Of a stretch of 21,184 nt of DNA, positions 11,920-21,184 are shown one piece after another. This stretch comes from Onchocerca volvulus (Eukaryota > Nematoda > Chromadorea > Rhabditida > Onchocercidae), in the NCBI GenBank assembly GCA_000499405.2, contig HG738142.1, forward strand, positions 2,519 through 23,702, written 5' to 3'. How positions within the stretch are numbered: the first letter of the stretch is position 1; every line of letters begins with the position of its first letter. The notes beneath the pieces were generated by a model. That model did no database searches. It was not told where the DNA came from and worked only from the letters and a program-made list of their open reading frames with translations. The position numbers and the translations under genes are program-made.

Positions 11920-14900
11920 TTATAATACATCACCATTGCTAGTATATTTCATTCGATCTCCACTACCTATAATTTCAATTAATTCTAGGTTTTTATTTTT
12001 ATTTTTATTTTGCTTTTAATTGTAATTTAAATTTTTCAGTTTATTTTTTTCATAACTAATATTTACTGAAATGGAAAGTAATCGAAAATGCATCGTTAAA
12101 ACGAAAGAAGTGATGTGAAATTATGAAAGAATTTATTTCATCGCAAAAAAAATATTATTTGAAATTTTTATTCTTTTTCTCTCAAAAATTTATTCCATAT
12201 CATCGAAATTGATTTATTTGAAACTTTAATTGGGCAAACGAAAATCAGGAAATTCTAATAAAAGAGAAATTTTACTGGAAGTTAATTTTTTTTGATTCAA
12301 TTCTATTTTATTTGCATAAGTTAGTGAAACCGAAATATGATGAAATAATCAAAATATTTTTATAAAAGAAATTTCTATTATTTCTCAGTCAAATGAATCA
12401 CTTATTTCTTCATTCATAGGCACAATGATTTTTGTTCTTTAATCTTTTCAATCTGCTAATAGAGCTTATGTGTATATTGTCTAAAGGTTGTAAACATGTA
12501 AATTTGTCTATTTTATTGAAAAATTAGCAAATATTTTTGCAAAATCCAATCCAGATATGCTTTAAAATGTAAAATATTTTTCCTTTGCTCATATAACTAT
12601 CTTTTCTTTGTAATTATCAAGCTTAATTTCAATAGTAAGAAATGATAGATTTCAAATTTTCATCCATCCATTCATTCGTTATTTCGATCATTAATACTAC
12701 ACCTATTCAATCCTTCATCAAATTTATCAATTTCCAAATTTTAAATAAACTTCCGAATAAATTCTCCCCTATGATTCATAAGATGAAAATTCAAGCTATC
12801 ACTGTATTTTCCATATTTATCTATGAAAATTGTATTTTCAATGTGGTTACTGTAATAAAATACGTCATAAAAAAAAAGCTTTTAGCATACAATAAATAAA
12901 AATCTATACAAGCAATCAATTTTCAATTTCTTCAAAGAAGAAAAAATTTTTCATGATATCATAAATTTATTTTATTTTTTTATCAATTCTTTGTCGAAAA
13001 ATATATGCTCTTAATTGCAAGTAAAGATTATGAAAAAAAAAAAAAAAAAGTAGGAATAATTAATTTACCGTAATATCTTTCTTCAGGAATACGATGATTC
13101 TTTTGTGGATCACGTTTTCCTTTTGGACAACGACAAAAATCACCACAAAATGGATGAGCAAAACCACATTCATCAGCTGTATTTGAACAATGTGGATAAT
13201 AGCTAGAATGAAAAGAAAAAAAATTAATTTATTAATTTTTAAAATTCTTCAATTTTTTCAAAAAAATTTGATTTATCTCATAAATTTAACTTTAAATTGA
13301 AAAAAAAAAAAAATATTTGAAGTACTACAGAGAATATAGATATAGATTTGGCATAGAATCTTTCTTCATGAATATAAATATTTTAAAATATACAAATTAT
13401 TGATTAATTTTCATTTTCTTACATCAATTCATTGATAGTGAAATATATATATATGAATAAAAAAAAATCTACAAAATATTACGATAAAATGATCGAAAAT
13501 GTAAAAAAGAATATGAGAGAATTTTTAATAATTTAATTGAAAAAATTAAAATTTTGACAAATTTTTGATTAGAAAAAATTCCTATTTTCGATAATTTAAT
13601 TCAAAAAATTAAAAATTTTGATGAAATTAATTAGAAAAAAAATTCTTTCTAACCGGCATTGCTCACGTGGATGCCAAAAACGACATGGAAAATCGAGACG
13701 ATGTTTGGGATTATTCCAATGAATACATTGTGGTGCTGGTTTATTAAATTTACCACCACGTTCAATTATCATTTGATCCCATTGTGACATTTGCGTTGAT
13801 CCAGCGTTCATATTTGTATAAGTTGTCGTATTTCGTTGCGATATTGCATTTGAACATTCTAAAAAAATAAATAAATAATACAAAAGTTTGCAAAAATTGT
13901 CGCAAATATTTGAATTTCATTTTATTTTAAAATTATTTGAATGCGGCTAAATGGTTCGCTTCTTTGTAATCAGGGCCAAATATATTCTTTTCTGCCCACA
14001 AACAACCATATTTTTCGAATATTTCGACATTTTCATCCGAAACTAGTTTACGAAAATACCAATGTAAATAAAAGTTTGTTCGTCCAAAATTTGCTAGTTT
14101 ACGAAAATTAAAAGATGTAAATGTTCGTTTGTTTCCAAAATTTTAAATTTTCGAAAGTTTCTAAAAACATGCATGTTATCTGAATGAAAACACTTGCTTA
14201 TTCGAATATTACAATGTTATTTCAAAGTTTTAAAGTGGCTGGTGTAGAATTTGCAAAAAAGTTGTGTAAAAAATGAAAACAAATATTATTTTTTAAATCT
14301 TAATTTCCATAAATTTTAAAATATTTCTTACCTTTTAATGGACTATACAATGGTTTATTATTATTGTGTAACGGTTTAATACCCTTTACAACAGCTGAAT
14401 AACATAATGGATTATCGGATCCAGTAGATGGTAATGATGGATATTCATTTACATCATATGTCTGAAGATAAACGAGGAAATTTTTTTTGTATTATTTCTT
14501 AATAAAAAAAAAAAAATTTCAAAAATTCAAAATTGTTCAAATTTTAGTGTAAAATTTAAGATAAGAAGAAATAATTATAAAATTATGTCATTTTTCATGT
14601 CAGAAAAAAAGCAATGCTAGCAAATATAATCTCCGAAAACAAATTTTAAATATGATCTTTTTTCTTTTCTTTTTTTTTTTTTGGTTGAAATTTCTGCTTA
14701 AATTTTAATTGAAAATTCAAATTCAATCTAAATTATCACAAATTATTGAAATTCGAATTAAATTTTTACCGGTACATCATTATACGACTGATCTAGATTC
14801 GTATTTTCATCCAAACTTTTGTTACATTCCAATTCCCAATTATTTTTGTTATCTGTAAATTACAGTATTTCCACGTAAATTAGTATTGAAACATAGCTAT

Positions 14901-16607
14901 AGGTAAATTTGTAAAAAAAAAAAAAAATTCAGAATAAGCATAAGTTCATTCCAAAAGTAATTAGACTAATTTATTATATTTTTAAATAAATTTTTAAAAG
15001 TACTATTTTTTTTCTATCAAATTACATGGTTCAAGAATCAAAAAAATAAAAAAAAAAAAAAAATTAAAGAAAAACCTGAAAAAATTTGAGAAAAATCCTA
15101 AAAAGAATATTTCTAAATTTATTTACCAGTTTCCTTGAGTGCATAATTATCATCGCCATTATCATCGTAATCATTTTCATCCTCACTGAATACTTCAATT
15201 TTGACTTCTTTGTGACTGTTTGAATCTTCCTCTAAATCGTTACTCTACAAATAATATAATAAATTATTGATTACTTAAAAATAATCCTAAATTTAGAATT
15301 CTGATGTAATTTTTATAGTTTTTAATATCACATTTATTATCATCTACACACAAGAAAATATTCAGTACTTATAGTAGCTTATTATTATAATTTATTTTTT
15401 ATAATTATTTAATTATTCAATTTTTTACAATTATTTAATTATTTAATTTATTACAATTATTTAATTAACTTCTTCTTATACAAATTATATCATCTATCCT
15501 TCCTTTCATTAAATTCCTGCTTAAAAATGCAATATTTTTGGGAAAAATTCAAATAATTTGATAATCTCAAATTCTCTGTAAAATTAAATAGCGTATTATA
15601 CGCACTGAATTCCTTTAGACTTATAAGTCTTGGTAAAATTTAATTTGAATCATTATTAAATTTCGTAAGTGTAAAATCATAATGATACATGTTAAGCGTA
15701 AAATTTTACTTGTTGAAATTTATTTTTTGCAAGTAAAAAATTCGTTGAAAAAAAAAAAAAAAAACTAATCTAACGTAAGTGATACATGTTTTTTGTGATA
15801 ATACATGCTAAATGTGAAATATTATGAAATTTACATTTTGCGAAAAAATGCAGACCAAATGATGCATATGATGCATGATGATGATATTGTGTTAAAATGT
15901 AAAATTTATGCGATTCATTTTCTATAGAACGAATTCAATTTAACAAAAATTTGATACGTGTAATATATGATGATACGTGCTATATGTGAAATTTTACTTC
16001 GATTTTGTAAAAAAAAAAAAAAAAAAAAAATTTAAAATATAATTAGGAAATGTTTTATATATTTGATAGCATATATATATATATGGATTAATACCTCATT
16101 GTCATTCTGATGATATTCATTTGTTGTATCATTTAAATTGCAATTATTGGCTTGTATTTGTTGTATAATCTGTTGTTGTTGTTGTAGAAATTGTGATGGT
16201 GATGCAGCAGTAGCAACAGTTGTAGTAGCAGCAGTAGCAGCAGCAACAGCCATTTGTACTGCTGCATATGGATGAAAAGCTGTGGTTGGTGTTGTTGCAT
16301 GTTGTAGCATTGCAGCAGTATGTGTTGTAATATTTGCCGCTGCTGCAATATTAAATATTGCAGCAGGTGTAGGTGATGTAGAAGTATTAGAATGTGCAAT
16401 AGCTGCAGAAGTAATATCTAAACGTAATGGAAAAGCCAATTGTTGCATTAAATTTAATGATGGCATCATTGGATACGGTGTTGTTGTTATTTTTGTTGCA
16501 GCGTTCAAGTTGTTGCCGATTGTCGCTTCCAATGTTGTTGTTATATCGGTTGATCCATTGGAATACGGTATATTAGGCCTAAAAGATTCCTGTATCTGTT
16601 GATGCAT
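11920..16607 (-). CDS. CCCH zinc-finger protein, Nab2/ZC3H14-like finger block, 7 exons
   Basis: The exons, in transcript order, are 16607-16095, 15244-15127, 14852-14770, 14461-14332, 13858-13654, 13202-13069 and 11984-11920. Every junction keeps phase, giving 415 residues. Residues 1-171 are Ala/Thr/Gln/Asn-rich (runs such as SQFLQQQQQIIQQIQ). Residues 172-211 are acidic (SEDENDYDDNGDDNY). The finger block spans about 326-386. Finger A uses C326, C340 and H344 (CRFWHP) and has odd spacing. Finger B is C349-x5-C355-x6-C362-x3-H366, and C369, C373, C375 and H386 form a possible third. The run CxFxHPxxxCxYYPxC...CGFAHPxC copies the layout of Nab2/ZC3H14 poly(A)-RNA-binding fingers, so nuclear RNA binding is inferred. 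The tail after PQKNHRIPEERYY comes from a short last exon across a 1.1 kb intron and is the least certain part. The start is also uncertain: the frame is open to a TAA at 16649-16647, and acceptor-like CTTTTAG and CTTCTAG sites near 16579 and 16627 would allow an upstream exon. Confidence 0.82.
13933..14142 (-). other. Orphan intronic open frame, 69 codons, coding-like
   Basis: Inside the fourth intron of the zinc-finger gene, on the same strand, one frame is open for 69 codons to TAA (13935-13933) and has no Met. The second half looks like real protein (SDENVEIFEKYGCLWAEKN, then FGPDYKEANHLAAFK) and has more G and C than the intron around it. The first half translates a 51-base tandem duplication (NFRKLANFG...). 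AATAAA follows the stop within about 15 bases. It could be an alternative last exon giving a protein without fingers, or a relic of an inserted gene piece. No clean acceptor enters this frame (TTTTTAG at about 14165 leads into other frames). I do not recognise the family. Confidence 0.35.
14043..14144. repeat. Tandem duplication, 51-base unit, two copies
   Basis: CTAGTTTACGAAAAT starts at 14043 and again at 14094. Both copies continue with ATGTAAAT, then GTTCGT and CCAAAATTT. The period is divisible by three, so the minus-strand open frame runs through both copies. A third, weaker trace (CGAAAGTTTCTAAAA) follows. Confidence 0.75.
15682..16005. repeat. Degenerate intronic repeat, about four copies
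   Basis: The motif TGATACATGCTAAATGTGAA with AATTTTAC after it recurs with changes at about 15682, 15780, 15800 and 15970, inside the first intron of the zinc-finger gene. Spacing is irregular (about 100, 20 and 170 bases). It looks like a decayed tandem repeat. Confidence 0.55.
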
Positions 16608-16823
16608 CGGAATACGGTATATTAGATCTAGAAGATGGTCATGTCCTTAATGCATTGGAATACGGTATATTAGGCCTAAAAGATTCCTATATCTGTTGAT
16701 GTATTAGGATACGGTACATTAAGCCTAAAAGATTGTCATGTCCTTAATGCATTGGAATATGATAGCTTAGGCCGAAAAAAATTCTCGTATTCGTTTTTGG
16801 ATTGGAATACGGTATATTAGATT
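16562..16823. repeat. Tandem repeat, 48-50 base unit, alternating A/B order, overlapping a coding start
   Basis: Units begin with AATACGGTATATTAG at 16562, 16611, 16659, about 16708, 16756 and 16805. The first two and the next two pair up. Copies at 16562 and 16659 share GATTCCTRTATCTGTTGATG, while copies at 16611 and about 16708 share GTCATGTCCTTAATGCATTGG, so the basic period is about 97 bases made of two diverged halves. Later copies decay. On the minus strand the copy at 16562-16610 encodes the first residues (MHQQIQESFRPNIPY) of the zinc-finger protein. Confidence 0.85.
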
Positions 16824-16828
16824 TAAGA

Positions 16829-17010
16829 AGATTCTAAATTCTCTAGTAAATTATTACAATATACAATATATTTTTTCGGAAATATTAGAAGTAAAAGATA
16901 AATAATTCTATACGATATGTTAAACTTAAAAAGATTCCAAATTCTAGAGTAAATTACTACAGTATACAATTTATTTTTAAGAAATATTATATAAGTAAAA
17001 GATAATTAAT
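16829..17010. repeat. Direct duplication, about 103-base period
   Basis: AGATTCTAAATTCTCTAGTA at 16829 recurs as AGATTCCAAATTCTAGAGTA at 16932. Matching downstream phrases are AAATTAYTACARTATACAAT, then GAAATATTA and AAGTAAAAGATAA. It directly adjoins the 48-base repeat and carries an echo of its ATACGGTAT motif (ATACGATAT at 16910), so it may be an older, expanded form of the same array. Confidence 0.7.
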
Positions 17011-17484
17011 TCTAATCTAATTCTTTATCATCTTTTTTATCATTTTTGGAAAAAAAATGATTTTATCAAAAATATTAGTTATATATATATATATCAGTCT
17101 TTTATTATTTAAGGATTATGAATGGTTTTTTTTTCAAGTCTATTTGGGATACTGTATCCATATGTTGTTAATATTTTAATGTCACATATCATTCATAGCT
17201 TTTAAATATCAAAGTGATAGAAGGCTAATATATATAATTACCATCTTTTTTGAATTAGATCTTTTTTTTTTTCAAAAAAAATGATAGAAAAGATAATGAA
17301 AGAATTTGGGTTATATTAGAATTACTTTATCTTTTACTGATAACGATTTTGTTGGATAAATCGAAAAGATTAGAGAAGGAGGAAATAGAAGAGAAGATTA
17401 ATTAAAATTTTTTTTTTCAAATTCAATTTTTAAAAATAATTTTTTGAAGAAAAGATGGAAGATAAAATTGAAAAAAACTCTTTT

Positions 17485-17650
17485 TTACTCTTTTTCGTTG
17501 GATCCTTTCGTTAGCTTTGAAATTTTGATATTTGATAGGAAATCTGCATTTGTTAAAATTTCCAAACGATAAGTATCCGTAGCAGAAGCTATCGGAACGC
17601 CGTTATTCGGCGAACAAGCCCGAACACGTGCTTCAAGTAATGATATTGCA
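17485..17650 (-). CDS. Terminal exon of an unrecognised minus-strand gene (partial)
   Basis: An AATTTTCAG acceptor is followed by a frame open for 54 codons to TAA (17487-17485), entering with a one-base remainder of a split codon. The sequence is clearly protein-like and richer in G and C than its surroundings: ISLLEARVRACSPNNGVPIA, then TDTYRLEILTNADFLSN and a basic end, KLTKGSNEKE. I do not recognise the family. No donor of good quality lies inside, so it is most likely the last exon of a gene entering from the right. Upstream exons are not visible up to the window end, so the preceding intron would exceed 3 kb or hold exons I missed. It could also be an alternative exon of the zinc-finger gene 0.9 kb downstream. 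Confidence 0.6.
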
Positions 17651-18330
17651 CTGAAAATTTGTGAAAAATTTTAAATTTGAAAAAAGTTCAAATAAAATTT
17701 ATCATTTAACGAATACAATATTTTACGTAACGAATACTATTGCTTTAAATTTTTATTATGAAAATCTAAATTGAGAAGAAATTAATGTATATACACTGAA
17801 ATTAATATAAAAAATAATGCTTTAATTCTTTAATCAAGAAATTAATACTAATCAAAAAACCAGCATTGTTAAAAATTAAAAATATAAGTTAGAAATTAAA
17901 ATTTGAAATTATCAACATGCTTTGCATAAAAAATTCAAAATATGAATGAAAATGTATGAAAGATGTGAAAATCGAAACACGGAATCGAAAATTTTAAATT
18001 CTAACAATTTTAATCTCGAAAATAAATATTATCAGAATGAAAAAAAATTTTTCGAATACTTTTTTTTCTTTTTTTTTTTTTTAATTAGAATTAAAATAAT
18101 TGTAAAATTAAACTAAGAATTGCAAAAGAAGAAATTGATAAATCTCTTGAAAATATTACACTACAAATATATCACAATAATATAGAAATCATCAATTACT
18201 AATGATACGATCTTTCGAATTTGATTTGATCGTAATCAACTATTAATGACCTAATTAATGGTTCTTTTGGTATAGCCAAAAGATTTTCATTACAAAAACG
18301 TTACAATAATGAATTTCTCGAAAATTAATA

Positions 18331-18372
<42 letters not shown>

Positions 18373-18373
18373 T

Positions 18374-18416
<43 letters not shown>

Positions 18417-19473
18417 AAAAAGAATAAAGCTTAAAAACTAAGAGATATTTCTAAATAATGAATATTAATGTTACTAGTAATTTAAATTTTCACATTTTTT
18501 TTTTCTTTAAACACTCTTTTTTCATAAAAAAATAAGAAATGAAATGAATAGAAAATAGAAATTATAAAAAATGAATATAAAAAAAATAGATTAAGAAATA
18601 GAAATAAGCTGTGACAAACTTTTCCTCATGACTAAAAGCAATAATTCTTATCACTGATTAAGAATTAATGTTGATTTGCATGTTTCTGATATAGAAACAC
18701 TTCATTTATTTCATCAAAATATATGGAAAATTAGAAAAAAAAATAAATTAAAAAATTGTTCCACAAGCGTATAAATTAAAGCAATATTGATAATTAATTA
18801 ATAAGATTAGCAAAAAATGTTAATTTTAAAATTTAGTGCTTTTAATAAAATGACAAAAATATGATGTTTCAATAAGTCAAAAAGATAAACAATTGATAAT
18901 TGTAAAATTTTCGTAGTGTAGTAGTGATAACAATGATAAAAAAAAAAAAAAAAAATGCTATTCATAAATTGCTCAAATAAAAATAGTAATGAAATAGTAA
19001 TGGCAAATGTAGTAGTTTTTTTTGGGGGGGAAACAAAAAACTTTTTTTCAAAAAAAAAAAATCAATTAATTATCTAAAAAAAAACAAATCGAATGAAAAG
19101 AAGTAATAAATTTTATATTTGAATTTGAGCATTTATCGTTAGTTGGAAGTGAATTTCATCTCAAATTTGAATAAAATTCAATTCAATGAAATAATCCAAA
19201 TTTTTGAAATATCTAAAAAAAAAAAGTCCAAAATGCAAATATTATATATTTACCGTGATATTGATAACTATTGATATGATTAAAAATTATTGGTATTAAT
19301 GGCAATACTAATTTATAGTCATATTTGTATTCAATTATTAGAATAATAATCTTTGCTCTAATTTCTCATACAATTTTATTTGTTTGCTTACAAATTTAAG
19401 TAAATTTTATTGTTGTTTAAATAAAATGCCACGTCATTTGTCATTAATGTTACCATTACTATCACTATTACAA
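17651..19473. other. AT-rich non-coding stretch
   Basis: No convincing exon is seen. It holds many A and T runs, a G7 run at about 19023-19029 within AT sequence, and the long poly-A tract described separately. It may be an intron of the gene whose last exon is at 17650-17485. Confidence 0.45.
18333..18414. repeat. Long interrupted poly-A (A36, TTTTTC, A40)
   Basis: Two A runs are separated by only six bases. It has no gene context. It could be the tail of a retroposed sequence, but no recognisable body precedes it on either strand. Lengths are likely inexact. Confidence 0.9.
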
Positions 19474-20084
19474 CATTCCTATCATCGTTATCATTATCAT
19501 CATCATCATCATCATCACTAAAATCACCACAATCATCACACAATCACTATCTTTAGCAAATTATCGTCATCATCATTAATCAACTGATTGTCATCATCAC
19601 AACTATCATTATTATTCCCTACTATCAATATCAAATTTTTAGGAATGAAAAAGTTTTTGAAAAAAAAAAAGTTTTCAAAATCATACCTACATATACATTA
19701 ATTATTCCTATCATCATTATCATCATCACCATCATCACTAGAATCACCACAATCATCATTAATCAACTGATTATCATCATCACAACTATCATTATCATTC
19801 CTTACCATCAATATCAAATTTTTAGGAATGAAAAAGTTTTCGAAAAAAAAAGTTTTCAAAAAAGATATACATACATACATACACATTCATTATTCCTATC
19901 ACCATTATCATCATCATCACTAAAATTAACACAAAATCATCATACAATCACTATCGTTATCAATTCATCATCATCATCATTAATCAACTGATTGTCATCA
20001 TCACAAATTACCATCAATATCAAATTTTTTTAGGAATGAAAAAGTTTTTGAAAAAAAAAAGTTTTCAAAATCATACATACATAT
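19474..20084. repeat. Three-copy minisatellite, units of about 188-230 bases
   Basis: Copies start with ATTCCTATCA at 19474, 19704 and 19892. Each holds a TCATCA-rich part, the anchor AATCAACTGATT (19578, 19761, 19982), the phrase ATCAATATCAAATTTTT, then AGGAATGAAAAAGTTTT and a short poly-A flanked by inverted GTTTTCAAAA/TTTTTGAAAA, and end in ACATACAT repeats. Length differences come from the TCA and CATA parts. Acidic open frames (poly-D/S/N) on the minus strand are only translations of the TCA repeat. Confidence 0.9.
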
Positions 20085-20228
20085 GGGGGGTGTATACATG
20101 AAAATTAATAGATGTTGACAGAAATGTGACACACCAGGTACCATCCATAACATTTTTAGTTGTGCGAAAAAATTAGTCAAACTAGTACACGATAATTTTC
20201 TAACCCATCAATATTAATCAACAATTAA

Positions 20229-20234
<6 letters not shown>

Positions 20235-20268
<34 letters not shown>

Positions 20269-20385
20269 AAAAATATTTTCTTTCAAATTTTTTTTTTTTT
20301 TTCAAATCTATTCATTTGATTTATTTATTTATTTTTTTTTTCATTCTTTCTTTCTTTCTCTTTCTCTCTCTCTCTCTTTCTTTTT
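20235..20385. repeat. Poly-T and TTTC/CT pyrimidine microsatellite
   Basis: A run of about 27 T begins at 20235, and a shorter T run lies near 20290. A pure pyrimidine stretch of TTTC and CT repeats occupies about 20331-20385. A purine-rich stretch (GGGGAAGAAGAGAAGACAAG) at 21027-21046 lies on the other side of the inverted repeat, in matching orientation. Confidence 0.85.
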
Positions 20386-20555
20386 CATCATTTTTGTTAA
20401 AATTATTCGTTCATTTATTTAATTCATTGTCCTAATTTTCAAAGTTATTATTATTCGTCTTTTTTTTTCTATCTTTTCTTTTTTCATATATATTTTTTAA
20501 ATTACTATTTTGTTTAGTTTTTTTTGTTAAAATTTAATTACTTTGCCTAAAATAT

Positions 20556-20944
20556 TAATACTTGATAAATTAATTTACTTAATACTGATATGTATTTTTG
20601 TTCAAATTTAATTAATTAATTTATCTTATATATATATTTTCATTAAGTCTAATTAATTTACCTAGTTGTATCAAATAATAATATTTAATTATTTTAATTA
20701 TTTAAATAAAAATGAACTTCTTTTTTTGAAAAAATATATTTATTACTTTTTTTTTTCGTTATTAAAAAAAAAAAGAAAATAAATAATTTGAAAACGATGA
20801 AAAAAAGAAAAATAGCATACATGTGATATAAAGTTGATAAATTAATTAGACTTGATGAAAATATGTATTAGATAAATTAATTAATTAAATTTGAACAAAA
20901 ATACGTGCCAGTATCAGGTAAATTAATTAATATATCAAGTATTA
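20556..20944. repeat. Long inverted repeat, arms of about 108 bases
   Basis: The left arm (20556-20662) contains TAATACTTGAT, then GTATTTTTGTTCAAATTTAA, TATTTTCATTAAGTCTAATT. The right arm (20836-20944) is its reverse complement with scattered changes: AATTAGACTTGATGAAAATA, TTAAATTTGAACAAAAATAC, ATCAAGTATTA. The arms match along their full length; the spacer is about 173 bases and contains smaller A/T inverted pieces. It resembles a foldback or MITE-type element, but I find no target-site duplication and no recognised terminal motif. Confidence 0.85.
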
Positions 20945-21184
20945 AATTTGATATAAATTAAAAATTAAAATTTTTAGTTAAATTAAAAATTAATTAAAAC
21001 TTTTTCATTTTATAAATGATTACAAGGGGAAGAAGAGAAGACAAGAAAGGGAAGGAAAAAAAAGTGTAATAAAAAATTTTAACGAAAAATACAGTATCCA
21101 ACAAAAATTACATCAAATCTACTTGTTATTAACTATTTTTTACTGCTGAATGTATTTTTAATGACAATGACAAAATGTAAAAAA
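20945..21184. other. AT-rich tail of the window, nothing recognised
   Basis: It contains a purine-rich stretch near 21027-21060 and no coding signal. Confidence 0.4.

Noticed and set aside
12642..12899. 85-codon + strand open frame
   Set aside because: It lies in an intron of the minus-strand zinc-finger gene. Composition follows base composition (I, F, N, K), with no motif.
16133..16602. Other-frame open frames over the zinc-finger gene's first exon, including a + strand Ala/Val-rich frame
   Set aside because: They are shadows of the GCA/CAG-rich coding exon. The minus-strand frame is the one that splices in phase to the downstream exons.
18180..18290. Minus-strand frame NENLLAIPKEPLIRSLIV as a possible upstream exon
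   Set aside because: A stop lies just before it, and the only acceptor (TTTTTTTTAG) does not enter this frame without a stop.
19698..19886. Acidic Asp/Ser/Asn-rich minus-strand frame
   Set aside because: It is a translation of the TCATCA minisatellite and is not conserved in frame between the three copies.
19474..20084. CRISPR-like array
   Set aside because: Units are long, unequal and mostly microsatellite, with no spacers. The genome is eukaryotic.

Overview
The window looks like nuclear DNA of a nematode, possibly a filarial or related parasite; the clade is an inference. It is extremely AT-rich and full of homopolymer tracts. Coding sequence is split into short exons by introns that mostly end in the nematode-type acceptor TTTTCAG or TTTTAG. 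There are no operon-like runs, no bacterial features, and no rRNA or tRNA that I can recognise.

Left part (1-4300, + strand): scattered exon-like fragments, some with UPF1-like superfamily 1 helicase flavour, with stops and frame changes between them. I read these as decayed gene copies. About 2 kb of simple AT-rich sequence follows. Then comes the best-supported gene on the + strand (4386-6765). It has eight exons whose phases all join and encodes about 335 residues with a signal-peptide-like start. The product has two beta-rich halves, weakly reminiscent of divergent galectin domains. Its last intron holds a pure A61-T38 tract.

Middle (7150-8690, - strand): a clear but broken Helitron RepHel helicase relic (PIF1-like). 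It has a ruined Walker A motif, frameshifts, stops and an internal deletion. The 3 kb after it is AT-rich and almost empty, apart from two small open frames of unknown meaning.

Right part (11.75-17.7 kb, - strand): a second convincing spliced gene, seven exons from 16607 to 11920, about 415 residues. It has an Ala/Thr/Gln-rich N-terminus, an acidic middle and a Nab2/ZC3H14-style tandem CCCH zinc-finger block, and a poly(A) signal lies downstream. One of its introns holds an orphan 69-codon open frame. Its first exon runs straight out of a decaying 48-50 bp tandem repeat with an alternating A/B order. Further upstream, at 17650-17485, lies an orphan terminal exon of another, unrecognised - strand gene.

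The last 4 kb is repeat land: long poly-A, a three-copy TCATCA-rich minisatellite, a pyrimidine tract, and a long inverted repeat (arms about 108 bp). I found no evidence of a new multi-gene system. The most interesting items are the divergent secreted gene, the repeat that has become protein-coding, and the orphan exons.
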